Part shown: positions 8,398-17,766 of the stretch, in pieces
Layout of the letters: each line of letters starts with the position of its first letter
How positions within the stretch are numbered: the first letter of the stretch is position 1
Origin: GCA-2720975 sp964469565
Lineage (GTDB): Bacteria > Planctomycetota > UBA1135 > GCA-002686595
Assembly: GCA_964469565.1 (NCBI GenBank)
Contig: CAYXZD010000012.1
Location: 68,987-132,986, forward strand
Reading direction: 5' to 3'
Length of the DNA stretch: 64,000 nucleotides
Made by a program: the position numbers and the translations under genes
Notes under the pieces: model-generated
What the model was told of the DNA's origin: nothing
Database searches by the model: none
What the model saw: the letters and a program-made list of their open reading frames with translations, nothing else

Positions 8398-9534
8398 ATG
8401 CAAAGACCCATGAGGATTCCTTTTTTCCCCGCAGTTCTAGCGGCCATCGCCCTAACATCCACCGCAAGTGCCCTGGCTCAGGATAGTCTGGCAATCCGCG
8501 CTGAACGGATACATGTCGGCGATGGAACTGTGATCACCGATGGCATCGTCCTGTTTGAAAAGGGCGTGATCACAGAGGTGAGCGAGGCAGCATCCTTCTC
8601 CCAGGATGTCGTCATCATTGAGCATGAAGGCGATCTGAGCCCTGGGCTCTTGGCGCTGCGCGAGCATGCGGGATCTTTAGGCGAGACAAATGATGTGTCA
8701 CGAGCCGTTATGGATGAGGCGGACCTTGCCTTTGCCTACAACGCTAATCACTCCGAGGTGAAAGCGATGCTCGCCGAGGGCATCACTTCATTCGTGCTGG
8801 CACCCCGGCCAGGCTCCCTTGTTGGCGGTCAATGCGCAGTGGTGAAGGCAGGCAAGGGCACGTTGAGTCGTGGTTCAATCTTGGCCATCTGCACGGGGGA
8901 GAATGGACTGACAGCCAATCGATTCCCCACAAGCTTGCAGGGATCTGCGGCCGAACTGGAGCGTCGCTTTTCATGGCCAACGGGAGTGTTTGCCCGTGCA
9001 GTGAAGGGTGAGGTTGCATTGATGTTGGATGTTGGGGGAAACCGCTCTGATATTCAGCGCGCGATTGATTTCGCTCGTCGCCATCAGTTGAAGGGTTGGC
9101 TCGTCGGCTCAACGCGACTTGGATCCATGGCGGACAAGATCCGTGCCGCAGGGCTGGGTGTTGTCATTTCCGGTATTCCCCCGGGATCACATCCGCGGGC
9201 GGCGCAAGGGGCAGTTGCGCTTGAGGAAATGAAAGTTCCCTTTGGGTTTGGACTGAGCACCCCTTTCCATCATCCGGCAAGCATGCGACTTACCGCAGCG
9301 ACCTGTATTCGCCAAGGACTCAGTCCCGCTACGGCCCTGAGCGCAATGACTTCAACAGCAGCCTCTATGGCTGGGGTTGGGGACAAGGTCGGCAGAATCA
9401 AGAACGGTCTTGCCGCTGACCTTGTGCTCTGGTCGGGCTCACCCACCGATCCGGGCAGCCGTGTGATGGCTGTCTATGTAGACGGTGAAGTGGCCTATGA
9501 CGCGGAAAGCAATGACGAAGGAGACGACCAGTGA
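8398..9534 (+). CDS. Exported amidohydrolase-like pseudoenzyme (array gene 2)
   Basis: The signal peptide is MRIPFFPAVLAAIALTSTA with likely cleavage after SALA. The fold is recognisable from LAIRAERIHVGDGTVITDG at the start and VGRIKNGLAADLVLWSGSP at the end. The HxH site reads LSPGLLALREHAG: only the second His remains and the preceding Asp is Ala. Strand 8 reads FGFGLSTP with no catalytic Asp. At 378 residues it is the shortest member and lacks the Lys/Glu insertion. The start is ATG 8398, with AAGG about ten bases upstream, or ATG 8410. It begins 15 bp after gene 1 and overlaps gene 3 by 4 bp. Confidence 0.83.
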   Translation: MQRPMRIPFFPAVLAAIALTSTASALAQDSLAIRAERIHVGDGTVITDGIVLFEKGVITEVSEAASFSQDVVIIEHEGDLSPGLLALREHAGSLGETNDVSRAVMDEADLAFAYNANHSEVKAMLAEGITSFVLAPRPGSLVGGQCAVVKAGKGTLSRGSILAICTGENGLTANRFPTSLQGSAAELERRFSWPTGVFARAVKGEVALMLDVGGNRSDIQRAIDFARRHQLKGWLVGSTRLGSMADKIRAAGLGVVISGIPPGSHPRAAQGAVALEEMKVPFGFGLSTPFHHPASMRLTAATCIRQGLSPATALSAMTSTAASMAGVGDKVGRIKNGLAADLVLWSGSPTDPGSRVMAVYVDGEVAYDAESNDEGDDQ

Positions 9535-10811
9535 TTCTCACAACCCTGATTTGTTCAAGCCTTAGCTTCCTGCCACCGCAGGTACCCACCCAGGAGCCCG
9601 AGCAGGGGAAAGCCGCCGACACGATTAGCGAGGCAACCCCAGGCCCACAAGCCGCTCCCATCCCAGTCGAAATGCGCCTGCACGCAGAGCGCCTTTACAC
9701 CGGCAAGGGGGAGATACTCAAGAATGCCCTCATCGAGGTAAGCGGGGGCAAGATTACGAGTATCCGTCCTGGTCGCAGCGCCCCAGAAGGGGCGGTGCGC
9801 GCTCAAGCCATCACGGCCGGCATGGTGGACTTGTCGGCCCGCATCCATACGGGGTTCAACTCTGTTGAGCAGGCCTCGGAGGTCCAGCCGCACCTTGATG
9901 TGGCTGGCGCACTCAATTTGTATGACAAGCGCTGGGATCGCTTGGCCCGTACCGGGGTGACGACCGCTCTCGTCTGCCCTCAAGACAGAAACGTGATTGG
10001 TGGCCGAGGTGTTGCCCTCAAAACGACAGGTCCCAAGACGGTTGAAGCGCGTCGACTTGTGGGCAAGCCTGTTCTCCGGGGGGCAATTGGCTCAGAGCCC
10101 TCAGCGGGCAACCACCCGGCCTATGGGCGCCCGACCGATTTCTTTTCACGCCGACCCACTACACGGATGGGAGTCGAGTGGGAGTGGCGTAAAGCCCTTT
10201 TTGATGCAGTGGCCGCTCCGCGTATCCCAGAGTTGGAATTTCCGGGAGCGAGTGAGTTGCGTGCTGCCCTTGAGGGCAAGCGCACAGTCATGATCCAGGC
10301 TTGGACCACCCAAGATATTCGTACGGCTGTTTATCTCGATGAGGAAATGCAACGCGAAGGGTTTGGTGATCTGGACCTAGTGATCGATGCTGGTGCTGAG
10401 GCATGGAAGGAGCCCGCATTCCTTGTGCGGACTAAGACTCCTGTGGTCTTGCCTCCCCACACCGCCTCCGGTCGCGGCCGAGCGGACAATGCTTTTATGC
10501 CATGGAATACTGCTCACGATCTCATTGAACAGGGCCTCGTGGTGTGCCTCTCTGCTCATGGGGCAGGGCCGGGACCCAGCACCCTTGACCGACAGGCTGG
10601 CTTTGCCATGCGCGGTGGTTTGAGTTTTGATCAAGCCCTTGCTGCAGTGACGAGTGCTCCGGCAGCCATCCTGGGTCTCTCCGACAGGATCGGCCATGTG
10701 GCCGAAGGCATGGACGCTGACTTTGCTCTTTGGAGCGGGCGGCCCTTTGAATCCACTTCTCGAGTAACCGGTGTCGTGATTGACGGTGCAATTGTCGTCG
10801 ACCCGCGCTAA
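9531..10811 (+). CDS. Exported amidohydrolase-like pseudoenzyme (array gene 3)
   Basis: This starts at GTG 9531, four bases inside gene 2, with AAGGAG at a good distance. It has a signal peptide (ILTTLICSSLSFLPP). Domain landmarks are LHAERLYTGKGEILKNALIE near the start and IGHVAEGMDADFALWSGRP near the end. The HxH site is GMVDLSARIHTG, so both ligand positions are changed (Ser, Arg). The strand-5 position reads VMIQAWTTQ and strand 8 reads VVCLSAHGAG, so binuclear or mononuclear metal chemistry of the usual type is unlikely. The protein is 426 residues. It is translationally coupled to gene 2. Confidence 0.83.
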   Translation: MILTTLICSSLSFLPPQVPTQEPEQGKAADTISEATPGPQAAPIPVEMRLHAERLYTGKGEILKNALIEVSGGKITSIRPGRSAPEGAVRAQAITAGMVDLSARIHTGFNSVEQASEVQPHLDVAGALNLYDKRWDRLARTGVTTALVCPQDRNVIGGRGVALKTTGPKTVEARRLVGKPVLRGAIGSEPSAGNHPAYGRPTDFFSRRPTTRMGVEWEWRKALFDAVAAPRIPELEFPGASELRAALEGKRTVMIQAWTTQDIRTAVYLDEEMQREGFGDLDLVIDAGAEAWKEPAFLVRTKTPVVLPPHTASGRGRADNAFMPWNTAHDLIEQGLVVCLSAHGAGPGPSTLDRQAGFAMRGGLSFDQALAAVTSAPAAILGLSDRIGHVAEGMDADFALWSGRPFESTSRVTGVVIDGAIVVDPR

Positions 10812-10869
10812 TCCCCCCTCGCTTCCAACCCTCAACCTCTCTTCCGTTTTTCTTCCTCCCCTCCCCGCG

Positions 10870-12333
10870 ATGAATCAGTCCCTCACCCATTTGTTCGGTA
10901 GAATCGCTACATCCACCCTCGGCCTCATGGGCCTCTCAGTTCTCTTGGCTACTCAGCTCTTAGCGGGCAGTGCCCAAGCAGGTGAGAAATATGCCATCAA
11001 GGCAGGAACGGTTCACACCCTAGCGGGCGACGCCATCGCTGGCGGTGTCATTGTGATCGAGGGGGGTCGCATTACAGCAGTCGGTGCCGCCGATGCTGTT
11101 GAAATCCCTTGGGATGCCGAGGTGCTTGATGTTCCTCACCTTGAAGCTTACCCCGGGTTTGTTGAGGCGCGTACCAGCTCGGGAATGGATCGATCCAACG
11201 AGTCCGTTGAAGTGGCTCCGTTCCTCAATGTGCGGGACTCCATCGATCCGGTGGCGTTCTACTTCGAGGATTGCCTGCGCTCTGGGGTTACGACGGTCAA
11301 TGTTCAGCACGCTGCGGAGTGCTTGATCGGTGCCGTTGGCATGATTGTCAAGCCTCACGGTATGACGGTGGAGGAAATGCTTGTTCGACCCAATGCGGGC
11401 ATCGTGATCAATGCTGGAGCCAAGCGGGGCAAATCGCGGGCCACTCAAGCCCAAGTCCTGAGGGCCACTTTCAGCGATTTGCGTACTTACTTAGAGGGCA
11501 TTGTGCAGGAGAAGCGCGACGGGAAGGACTTCGCGCGGAGGGAGGCACTCTATCAAGGCCGCGACCTTACAGGTGAAGGCGCCAAAGGTCGCGCGATGCT
11601 GGGCGACGGTTGGACAGTCGAGGGCCTTGAGTTGGTACCGCGGGGCGAAATCGACGGCAAACTAGAGCCATTGCTGCACCTCGTGGAGGGCCGGTTGAAC
11701 GCCTATGTTTATTGTGCGGCTCCGATGGATGTACGATTCGCCATCGAGCTGGCCCGCGACAACGGCTTTCTTGCCCGCACGACACTCGTTCTCCATAGTT
11801 CCTGCTGGAAGGCGGCCGATCTCATCGCCGAGGCGGGTGTGGATGTAATCTTGGACACAACCTTGGTGCGCACGGAGGTGGACCCCAAGACTGAAGATGA
11901 AGAGGAAGTCTTCGTTCCAGGCGTGTTCAAGGACAAGGGAATCACCTTTGCATTGTCCTCGAGCAATTCAACGACGGAGTCCCTCTGGTACCAGGCTGCG
12001 ATGTGCGTTTCCCACGGAATGACCCGTGCCGAAGCGCTTGCGGCGATTACCACGACTCCCGCTGCCATGCTCGGACTTGAAGGCCGCGCAGGCGTCCTCT
12101 CGAAAGGCGCGATGGGAAATGTCATCTTGACCTCAGGAGACCCCCTCTCAGTGACCTCCTTCGTCGAATACGTTGTCGTAGATGGCAACTTGGTTTATGA
12201 CCGTTCAGCCGACGTTCGAACCCAACACCTCCTTGAGGGTAAGGAGCCGGAGAATACCCAGTCCGAGGCCTTGGACCCCGAAGTGGAAGAGGATGACCGT
12301 AAGAACGCTGAAGAGGCTGGGGGAAGTCGCTGA
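10870..12333 (+). CDS. Exported amidohydrolase-like pseudoenzyme (array gene 4)
   Basis: A clear signal peptide with cleavage after GSAQA is followed by the family start GEKYAIKAGTVHTLAGDAI. The HxH site is PGFVEARTSSG: Asp becomes Glu and the two histidines become Arg and Ser. The strand-6 His may persist (LVLHSSCWKA), while strand 8 is ALSSSN with no Asp. The family end is GRAGVLSKGAMGNVILTSGDP, followed by an acidic tail (EVEEDDRKNAEEAGG). The ATG at 10870 is chosen for the signal peptide; a 58-bp pyrimidine-rich leader separates it from gene 3. The stop overlaps the start of gene 5 by one base (TGATG). Confidence 0.84.
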   Translation: MNQSLTHLFGRIATSTLGLMGLSVLLATQLLAGSAQAGEKYAIKAGTVHTLAGDAIAGGVIVIEGGRITAVGAADAVEIPWDAEVLDVPHLEAYPGFVEARTSSGMDRSNESVEVAPFLNVRDSIDPVAFYFEDCLRSGVTTVNVQHAAECLIGAVGMIVKPHGMTVEEMLVRPNAGIVINAGAKRGKSRATQAQVLRATFSDLRTYLEGIVQEKRDGKDFARREALYQGRDLTGEGAKGRAMLGDGWTVEGLELVPRGEIDGKLEPLLHLVEGRLNAYVYCAAPMDVRFAIELARDNGFLARTTLVLHSSCWKAADLIAEAGVDVILDTTLVRTEVDPKTEDEEEVFVPGVFKDKGITFALSSSNSTTESLWYQAAMCVSHGMTRAEALAAITTTPAAMLGLEGRAGVLSKGAMGNVILTSGDPLSVTSFVEYVVVDGNLVYDRSADVRTQHLLEGKEPENTQSEALDPEVEEDDRKNAEEAGGSR

Positions 12334-15107
12334 TGCAAGCATCCTTCATTCTTGACTCACGAGGCTCCCGAGTGCGCAAATGGTGCGCCGCCGGGCTAGG
12401 CTCGCTAGTGATGGGGGTTGCGGCAATGGCCCCAGCAGCGGCCTCTCCGCCCGGGGAGCAGGTCGCCCTACAGGCGGGTCGCATCTACCTCGTTGAGGCA
12501 GGGCAGGTAATAGAAAACGGTACGGTCTTGGTCAAAGACGGACGCATTGTAGCCGTAGGGGCAGAGGTTCAGGTCCCCCGGGGCGTGCGCGTGGTGGATT
12601 ATGGTCCGGACGCAGTTCTGACCCCTGGGCTTGTTGCTGCTGACTCCACATACGGCTCAACGATTGGGGCCGAGCGAACGGCTTCTCCGACGTTGCGAGC
12701 GGCAGACCACTTTGATCCTTTCAACAACATGCGTTCTGCGGCCAAATTGGGGGTGACGAGTCTTTATCTTGCCCCCGCTCGTGGCCGCTTGATTGCGGGC
12801 CAGGGGGCGGTCGTGAAGTCGTTTGGGGATGAAGACGGTGGCAATAGCCGTATGGTCTCTGAGAGCGCCTGCCTGCACGGCTCGATTTCTGCCGAGGCCC
12901 GCAGGACGCCGGGGTACTGGGAAATCCCGATTCCCGCAACAGTGGATGTCGGACTTGGAGTAGAGCAACCCCAATTGCCGCGCAGCACCATGGGCGCGAT
13001 AGTCGCCCTTGAAGAGTTGATGGGTATGGGCCCTGAAGCCCTCGCCGCTGAATATGGACCTGCGACGGGTCCCAGCCTCTCCGCCTTGAATGCGGCGGGA
13101 ACCCCCTGGCGTATGGGGGCCAGCAGTTTGGCCGAGGTCTGTGCGCTGCTTGAGTTTTTTGGCAAGAGCGAGTTGCCCCTCGTCCTCGACTCGGACTACG
13201 GCGCAAGTGAAAAAGCAGAGGTGATTGCGGCGGCTGGCGTTGCAGTGATTGCAGGGCCGCAGGGACTCAACGGCCCTGAGTTCGGAGCGGGACAAGATTC
13301 AGCTTGGCCCGACCCCACTTCGGTGTCGACGCTGGTTCAGGCCGGAGTTCGCGTAGCCATCGTGTCCCGCAAGGGGGTCGACATTCGTTCGGCTGCTGCC
13401 CTGGCCCGCAAGGGGGGCATGACGGCAGCCCAGGCCCTTGAATCTGTCACGTTGATTCCTGCCCAGGTCCTAGGGGTTGCAGATCGCGTAGGCAGCATAG
13501 TTGTGGGCAAGGATGCAGATTTCACCGTCTTTAATGGCGAGCCCACGGATGCGACCACCTCTGTTTTGGCTACTTGGGTGGCAGGTGAAGTTGCTCACCA
13601 AACCAAAGATGGGGATACGGTTCTTGAGGTGGAAGAACTTCACCTTGGCGACGGTCACGTGCTGCGTCCTGGCCAGTTGCTTTTGAGCGGTGGGAAAATC
13701 GCTGAGGTGGGGACCATGGTGGCCCACCCTCGAGGAGCGACGGTTGTGCGAGGGGTGGCCGCTATGCCTGGGATGATCGATGCTCTGGGCCAGCTTGGCC
13801 TTGATGGATCGACGTCTAGCATTGACCCCAAGTTTGATTTACGGCGCATTCTCGAGGCCGGTAACCACCTTGATCGAAGAGTGGCCAAGGCGGGCATTAC
13901 GACCGTCAATTTGGGGTCCAAAGCGGCTTCCTCCATCACGATGGCTTACAAGCCGGCGGGTTCAGATCTCGACGCTATGGTCGTTTCTCGGGTGGCCTGC
14001 ATTCGGCTCAATTGGAACCACAGCAACCGTGCCTCGGTGGGAGCCTCTGTGCGCACGATCCTCGGTAAAGCTGCGGCTTATAAGAAAAAGTGGGAGGAGT
14101 ACAACGCCGCTATGGCGAAGTGGAGTCCTCCGGCTCCCGAGCCCAGCAAGGAAGGTGAAGACGACGAGGAGTCAGAGGACAAGGATGAGGCAACTGAGGA
14201 CTCCGATAAGAAGCAGAAAAAAGATAAGGACGCCCCGCAACCTCCCGTCACCGGAGAATGGCGTGGACAGGTCAGCGGTGAACAAGGAACACACGAACTC
14301 AGAGTGCGACTGCTTGAGAGCGACCTTGCACTTGAGGGCACTCTTCGTGGCGGAGGGTTAGACGAGCTTGTTGCCCTCTCTGGAACGCGGGAAGATAAGC
14401 ACGTTCAATTCGAAGGAGAGTCGAGCTTAGGCCTTATGAGCTTTGACCTTGAAGTGGATGGTAAAGAGATGGAAGGCACCGCATCCCTCAATGGCTCAGA
14501 GGGAGATGTCACCCTTGCGCAAGTTTCTGAAGTGTATCCCGTTGCAAAACGCCCTGGATTTGAGAAACCCGGTTCTGTGGCGACACCCAAGGGCAAACCT
14601 AAGAACCCGGGGATCGACCCCAGTCTCGAACCGCTTCGTCAGGCTATGTATGGAAAGGGCGCGGTGATCGTTGCTGTGGATCGCGAGGATGACATCCGCA
14701 ATTGCGTAGACACCTTCGCATCCCACGGAATCCGCCCAATCCTTTGGCGGGCCCAAGGAGCTAGCTCGGTTGTGAATCAGATCAAGGATCGCGTAGCAGG
14801 TGTAATCAACAGCACTTCTCCCGCAGCACTTGCTCGTGCCGGCATACCTGTGGCCTTTGCGAGTAACTCCGAGCAAGGAGCTGCCATGCTTCCTCAGACA
14901 GTGGCCCGCTTGGTCACAGAAGGCTTGAGCCCCACGGCGGCCATGCGAGCGCTGACGAGTGATGCAGCCACGATGTTTGTGCTTGATCAATCAATTGGCC
15001 GCCTGCGCGCGGGGATGGCCGCTGATGTGCTGCTGTTGGACGGGAGCCCTCTACAGGTGAACTCTTCCATCCAGCGTGTTTGGGTGAATGGCACGGAGAT
15101 TCGCTGA
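12333..15107 (+). CDS. Double-domain amidohydrolase-like protein with inserted beta-rich module (array gene 5)
   Basis: At 924 residues this is a fusion of two amidohydrolase domains. The first (~45-430) starts with VALQAGRIYLVEAGQVIENG and ends with VGSIVVGKDADFTVFNGEP. The second begins at VEELHLGDGHVLRPGQLLL (~435) and ends with IGRLRAGMAADVLLLDGSP. HxH sites are PGLVAADSTYG and PGMIDALGQLG, so both are degenerate. The second domain is interrupted by a Lys/Trp-rich helix (~578-595), a strongly acidic stretch (~599-638) and a beta-rich module of about 95 residues beginning GEWRGQVSGEQGTHEL. A signal peptide ends near AMAPAAAS. It is the only fusion in the array. The inserted module resembles no family I can name. 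Confidence 0.82.
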   Translation: MQASFILDSRGSRVRKWCAAGLGSLVMGVAAMAPAAASPPGEQVALQAGRIYLVEAGQVIENGTVLVKDGRIVAVGAEVQVPRGVRVVDYGPDAVLTPGLVAADSTYGSTIGAERTASPTLRAADHFDPFNNMRSAAKLGVTSLYLAPARGRLIAGQGAVVKSFGDEDGGNSRMVSESACLHGSISAEARRTPGYWEIPIPATVDVGLGVEQPQLPRSTMGAIVALEELMGMGPEALAAEYGPATGPSLSALNAAGTPWRMGASSLAEVCALLEFFGKSELPLVLDSDYGASEKAEVIAAAGVAVIAGPQGLNGPEFGAGQDSAWPDPTSVSTLVQAGVRVAIVSRKGVDIRSAAALARKGGMTAAQALESVTLIPAQVLGVADRVGSIVVGKDADFTVFNGEPTDATTSVLATWVAGEVAHQTKDGDTVLEVEELHLGDGHVLRPGQLLLSGGKIAEVGTMVAHPRGATVVRGVAAMPGMIDALGQLGLDGSTSSIDPKFDLRRILEAGNHLDRRVAKAGITTVNLGSKAASSITMAYKPAGSDLDAMVVSRVACIRLNWNHSNRASVGASVRTILGKAAAYKKKWEEYNAAMAKWSPPAPEPSKEGEDDEESEDKDEATEDSDKKQKKDKDAPQPPVTGEWRGQVSGEQGTHELRVRLLESDLALEGTLRGGGLDELVALSGTREDKHVQFEGESSLGLMSFDLEVDGKEMEGTASLNGSEGDVTLAQVSEVYPVAKRPGFEKPGSVATPKGKPKNPGIDPSLEPLRQAMYGKGAVIVAVDREDDIRNCVDTFASHGIRPILWRAQGASSVVNQIKDRVAGVINSTSPAALARAGIPVAFASNSEQGAAMLPQTVARLVTEGLSPTAAMRALTSDAATMFVLDQSIGRLRAGMAADVLLLDGSPLQVNSSIQRVWVNGTEIR

Positions 15108-15108
15108 G

Positions 15109-16419
15109 GTGACCTTGCTCCCTGCACTCCCTACACGAGTGAGTTCTCTACTTGCACTCGTGAGTCTGGCGCCTCTGCCAGCAATGGGGAAGATCCATGA
15201 CCAGCCGGCCTCGGGTGGCATGGCGATCCTTACAGCCAAGGCACTGGTATTGCCTCTTGAGGGTGTGCAGGCAGTCGACGATGCAGTTGTGTTGGTCTCC
15301 AGCGGCAAAATCGAGCGGGTGGGCCGCCAGGGTGAATTGGAGATCCCAGAGGGCTATGAAGTCGTTGATGTTGGCAAACGATGGGTGTCTCCGGGCATCA
15401 TCGATCTGCATTGCCACGTTGGTTCAAACTCTTTCTTTGTCAATGACCTCAATGACATGGTCTATTTGACGAACCCGGGCCTACGTTCTTCAACCTCGGT
15501 TGTTCCAGGCAACGAACACCTCGCAACAGGGGTCGCTGCAGGCGTAACGAGTGTGCTCTATATCCCCGGTTCGGGCACCAATGTCGGCGGTCAAGGCGTC
15601 CTTCTCAAGACGGGCTTGCTTACGTACGAGGCCATGGAAATTCGAAACCCTGGTTCCCTCAAGCTTGCCCAAGCTGGCAACCCTGAACAGTGGACGGTCG
15701 GGGTGGGGCGAGCATTCATGAATTGGAATACTCGCAACACGTTTCGCCGTGGGCTTACTTATGCCCGGCAGCGACGAGATCCAGATCTTGATCGGCCTCG
15801 TGACATTCAGTGGGATGTTTTTCCACACCTCTTGGAGGCGCGCACCCAGGTCTCAACCCACACCCAGATCTATCAAGTGGTTCTCATGACCATCACGATG
15901 ATCCGAGAGGAATTCGGCATTGATGTCTATATCGATCACGGTTCCTTTGATGGATACAAGGCTGCAGCCCGCGCACAGGAAAAGGGTGTGCCGGCGATCC
16001 TGGGACCGCGTGCTGTGACCCCGCACAATTGGGTGCAGTATCGCCCAAACATGTGGGTTGAAAACGACACGGACGGCGCGATCCTGGGCATGGCTGCTCA
16101 ATACCAAGCGGCCGGGCACGAGTTGATTGGGTTCAACACGGATTCACCAGTGATTCCACAGCATGAGCTTCCACTTCAGGCGGCCATGGCTGTGCGTTAT
16201 GGGTTTGATACCAGCCGGGCCCAGCATGCCCGCGGGTTGACCATCGTGCCGGCAGTGGCTGCAGGGATTGACCATCGTGTGGGGAGCCTTGAGCCGGGGA
16301 AAGACGCGGACCTTGTCATCAGTGACGGTGACCCAGCTGATCCGCGAACCACGGTTTCCATGGTTTGGATTGAGGGTCAGTCGGTGTACGACTCAGGAGA
16401 GGAGGGTCGTCGATGGTAA
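15109..16419 (+). CDS. Exported amidohydrolase with intact metal site (array gene 6)
   Basis: All expected ligands are present: HCH in IIDLHCHVGSN, the strand-5 His in QVSTHTQIYQ, the strand-6 His in YIDHGSFDGY and the strand-8 Asp in IGFNTDSPVIP. This fits a metal-dependent hydrolase of the amidohydrolase superfamily (imidazolonepropionase/prolidase-like branch); the substrate is unknown. A signal peptide (VSSLLALVSLAPLPAMG) predicts export. The GTG at 15109 has GGAG about ten bases upstream and lies one base after gene 5; an in-frame ATG at 15088 would overlap gene 5 by 20 bp and is an alternative. The product ends in GRRW, and those codons contain the next gene's start. Confidence 0.87.
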   Translation: MTLLPALPTRVSSLLALVSLAPLPAMGKIHDQPASGGMAILTAKALVLPLEGVQAVDDAVVLVSSGKIERVGRQGELEIPEGYEVVDVGKRWVSPGIIDLHCHVGSNSFFVNDLNDMVYLTNPGLRSSTSVVPGNEHLATGVAAGVTSVLYIPGSGTNVGGQGVLLKTGLLTYEAMEIRNPGSLKLAQAGNPEQWTVGVGRAFMNWNTRNTFRRGLTYARQRRDPDLDRPRDIQWDVFPHLLEARTQVSTHTQIYQVVLMTITMIREEFGIDVYIDHGSFDGYKAAARAQEKGVPAILGPRAVTPHNWVQYRPNMWVENDTDGAILGMAAQYQAAGHELIGFNTDSPVIPQHELPLQAAMAVRYGFDTSRAQHARGLTIVPAVAAGIDHRVGSLEPGKDADLVISDGDPADPRTTVSMVWIEGQSVYDSGEEGRRW

Positions 16420-17726
16420 TACCCACTGCTTTCTCCCGTGCGGCCACGTGGTCTGCGTCCGTGCTTCTTGTGTTCGTGAGCCAAGCCTTCGCGGCCGCGC
16501 CGACACATGAGCACGGCAAAGTGCTCTATGCCAGTAAGGTGATCACGGGTTCGTTCGAGGGCAGCGGGGTAATCAATAACGCTGCGGTGGTCTTTGCCGG
16601 GGGCCACATTGAGGCGGTTGGCCCTCGAGATGAAATCGAAGTACCACCGGATTACGAAGTCGAAGACCTTGGGGATCTGTGGATTACCCCAGGCATGATC
16701 GAACTGCACTGTCATGTGGCCATGAGCCTGAGTGATCTGTCCGAGACGACCTATCTCACCAACCCTGGCGTGCGGGCATCGGTGGGTATCGTTCCGGGCA
16801 ACGAGCATCTACAAAATGGAATGGCGGGTGGCGTGACCACCGTACTCCACATTCCCGGTTCAGCAACCAACATGGGTGGGCAGGGCATCTTGTTGCGTAC
16901 CGCTCCCCGAAAGTTCGAGGAAGCCCTCATCCGCGATCCGGGATCACTCAAGTTGGCCCAGGCTGGCAATCCAGAGCGTCGTGCTCCCTGGACCCCTAGG
17001 CGCGCCTTCATGAACTTCAACACCCGCAGCACTTTTGAGCGTGGCGTGTCCTATGCCAAGCGCTGGGAGGCCCATGAGAAAGGCAAGGGTGAGAAACCCG
17101 AGAGGGATCTGCAATTCGACATCTTTCGAGACCTGTATAAGCGCCAGACCCAGATCTCGACTCACACACAGATCTACCAGGTCGTACTGATGACTCTGAC
17201 GATGGTGGCGAAAGATATGGACCTTCCAGTCTATATCGACCACGGTACGTTTGATGGATGGCGAGCAGCTGCGAAGGCGCAAGCCTTGGGCGTGGCGGCG
17301 ATTCTTGGACCGCGTGGAATCACTACAGGGATCAATGCACCGGGCTTTGCATCCTATGACCAAGATGGAGCCATCTTTGGGGTGGCCGCCAAGTACCAGT
17401 CGCTCGGGCACCAACGCGTAGGCTTCAACACGGACTGCGTCGGTCCCCTTGGCCGAGGCATCGCCCAAGAGGAACTTGGCTTACAGGCGGCCATGGGCGT
17501 GCGTTATGGATTCGACAATTCGCAGCCCTACGGAGTTCGCGGAGTGACCTCTGTGCCCGCGGAGGCTGCGGGATTGCAAGACCGCTTGGGGAGCATTCAA
17601 GTGGGGCTTGAGGCAGATCTTGTTATTTCCACCGGAGATCCAACTGATCCGCGTTGTTCAGTCGAGCGTGTCTATCAATTAGGGAGTGTTGTCTATGACA
17701 CTCGCGAGGATCCACGTCGTTTCTAA
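16413..17726 (+). CDS. Exported amidohydrolase with intact metal site (array gene 7)
   Basis: The signal peptide is cleaved near SQAFAA. The metal-site residues are HCH in MIELHCHVAMS, His in ISTHTQIYQV, His in YIDHGTFDGW and Asp in GFNTDCVGP. The small beta domain and the family end (LGSIQVGLEADLVISTGDP) are complete. A charged helix, YAKRWEAHEKGKGEKPERD, precedes strand 5; the degenerate members carry their Lys/Glu insertion at the same place. The start overlaps gene 6 by 7 bp. The C-terminus is PRRF, matching the RRW ending of its three sisters. The sequence is closest to genes 6, 8 and 9, so the four are probably recent duplicates. Substrate unknown. Confidence 0.87.
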   Translation: MVIPTAFSRAATWSASVLLVFVSQAFAAAPTHEHGKVLYASKVITGSFEGSGVINNAAVVFAGGHIEAVGPRDEIEVPPDYEVEDLGDLWITPGMIELHCHVAMSLSDLSETTYLTNPGVRASVGIVPGNEHLQNGMAGGVTTVLHIPGSATNMGGQGILLRTAPRKFEEALIRDPGSLKLAQAGNPERRAPWTPRRAFMNFNTRSTFERGVSYAKRWEAHEKGKGEKPERDLQFDIFRDLYKRQTQISTHTQIYQVVLMTLTMVAKDMDLPVYIDHGTFDGWRAAAKAQALGVAAILGPRGITTGINAPGFASYDQDGAIFGVAAKYQSLGHQRVGFNTDCVGPLGRGIAQEELGLQAAMGVRYGFDNSQPYGVRGVTSVPAEAAGLQDRLGSIQVGLEADLVISTGDPTDPRCSVERVYQLGSVVYDTREDPRRF

Positions 17727-17766
17727 TCTGACCTATCACGGCACTATTCCACCGCGCATCGCGTCC

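Noticed and set aside
12657..13295. Reverse frame of 212 codons inside array gene 5
   Set aside because: Antisense to a confident amidohydrolase domain; no family features.
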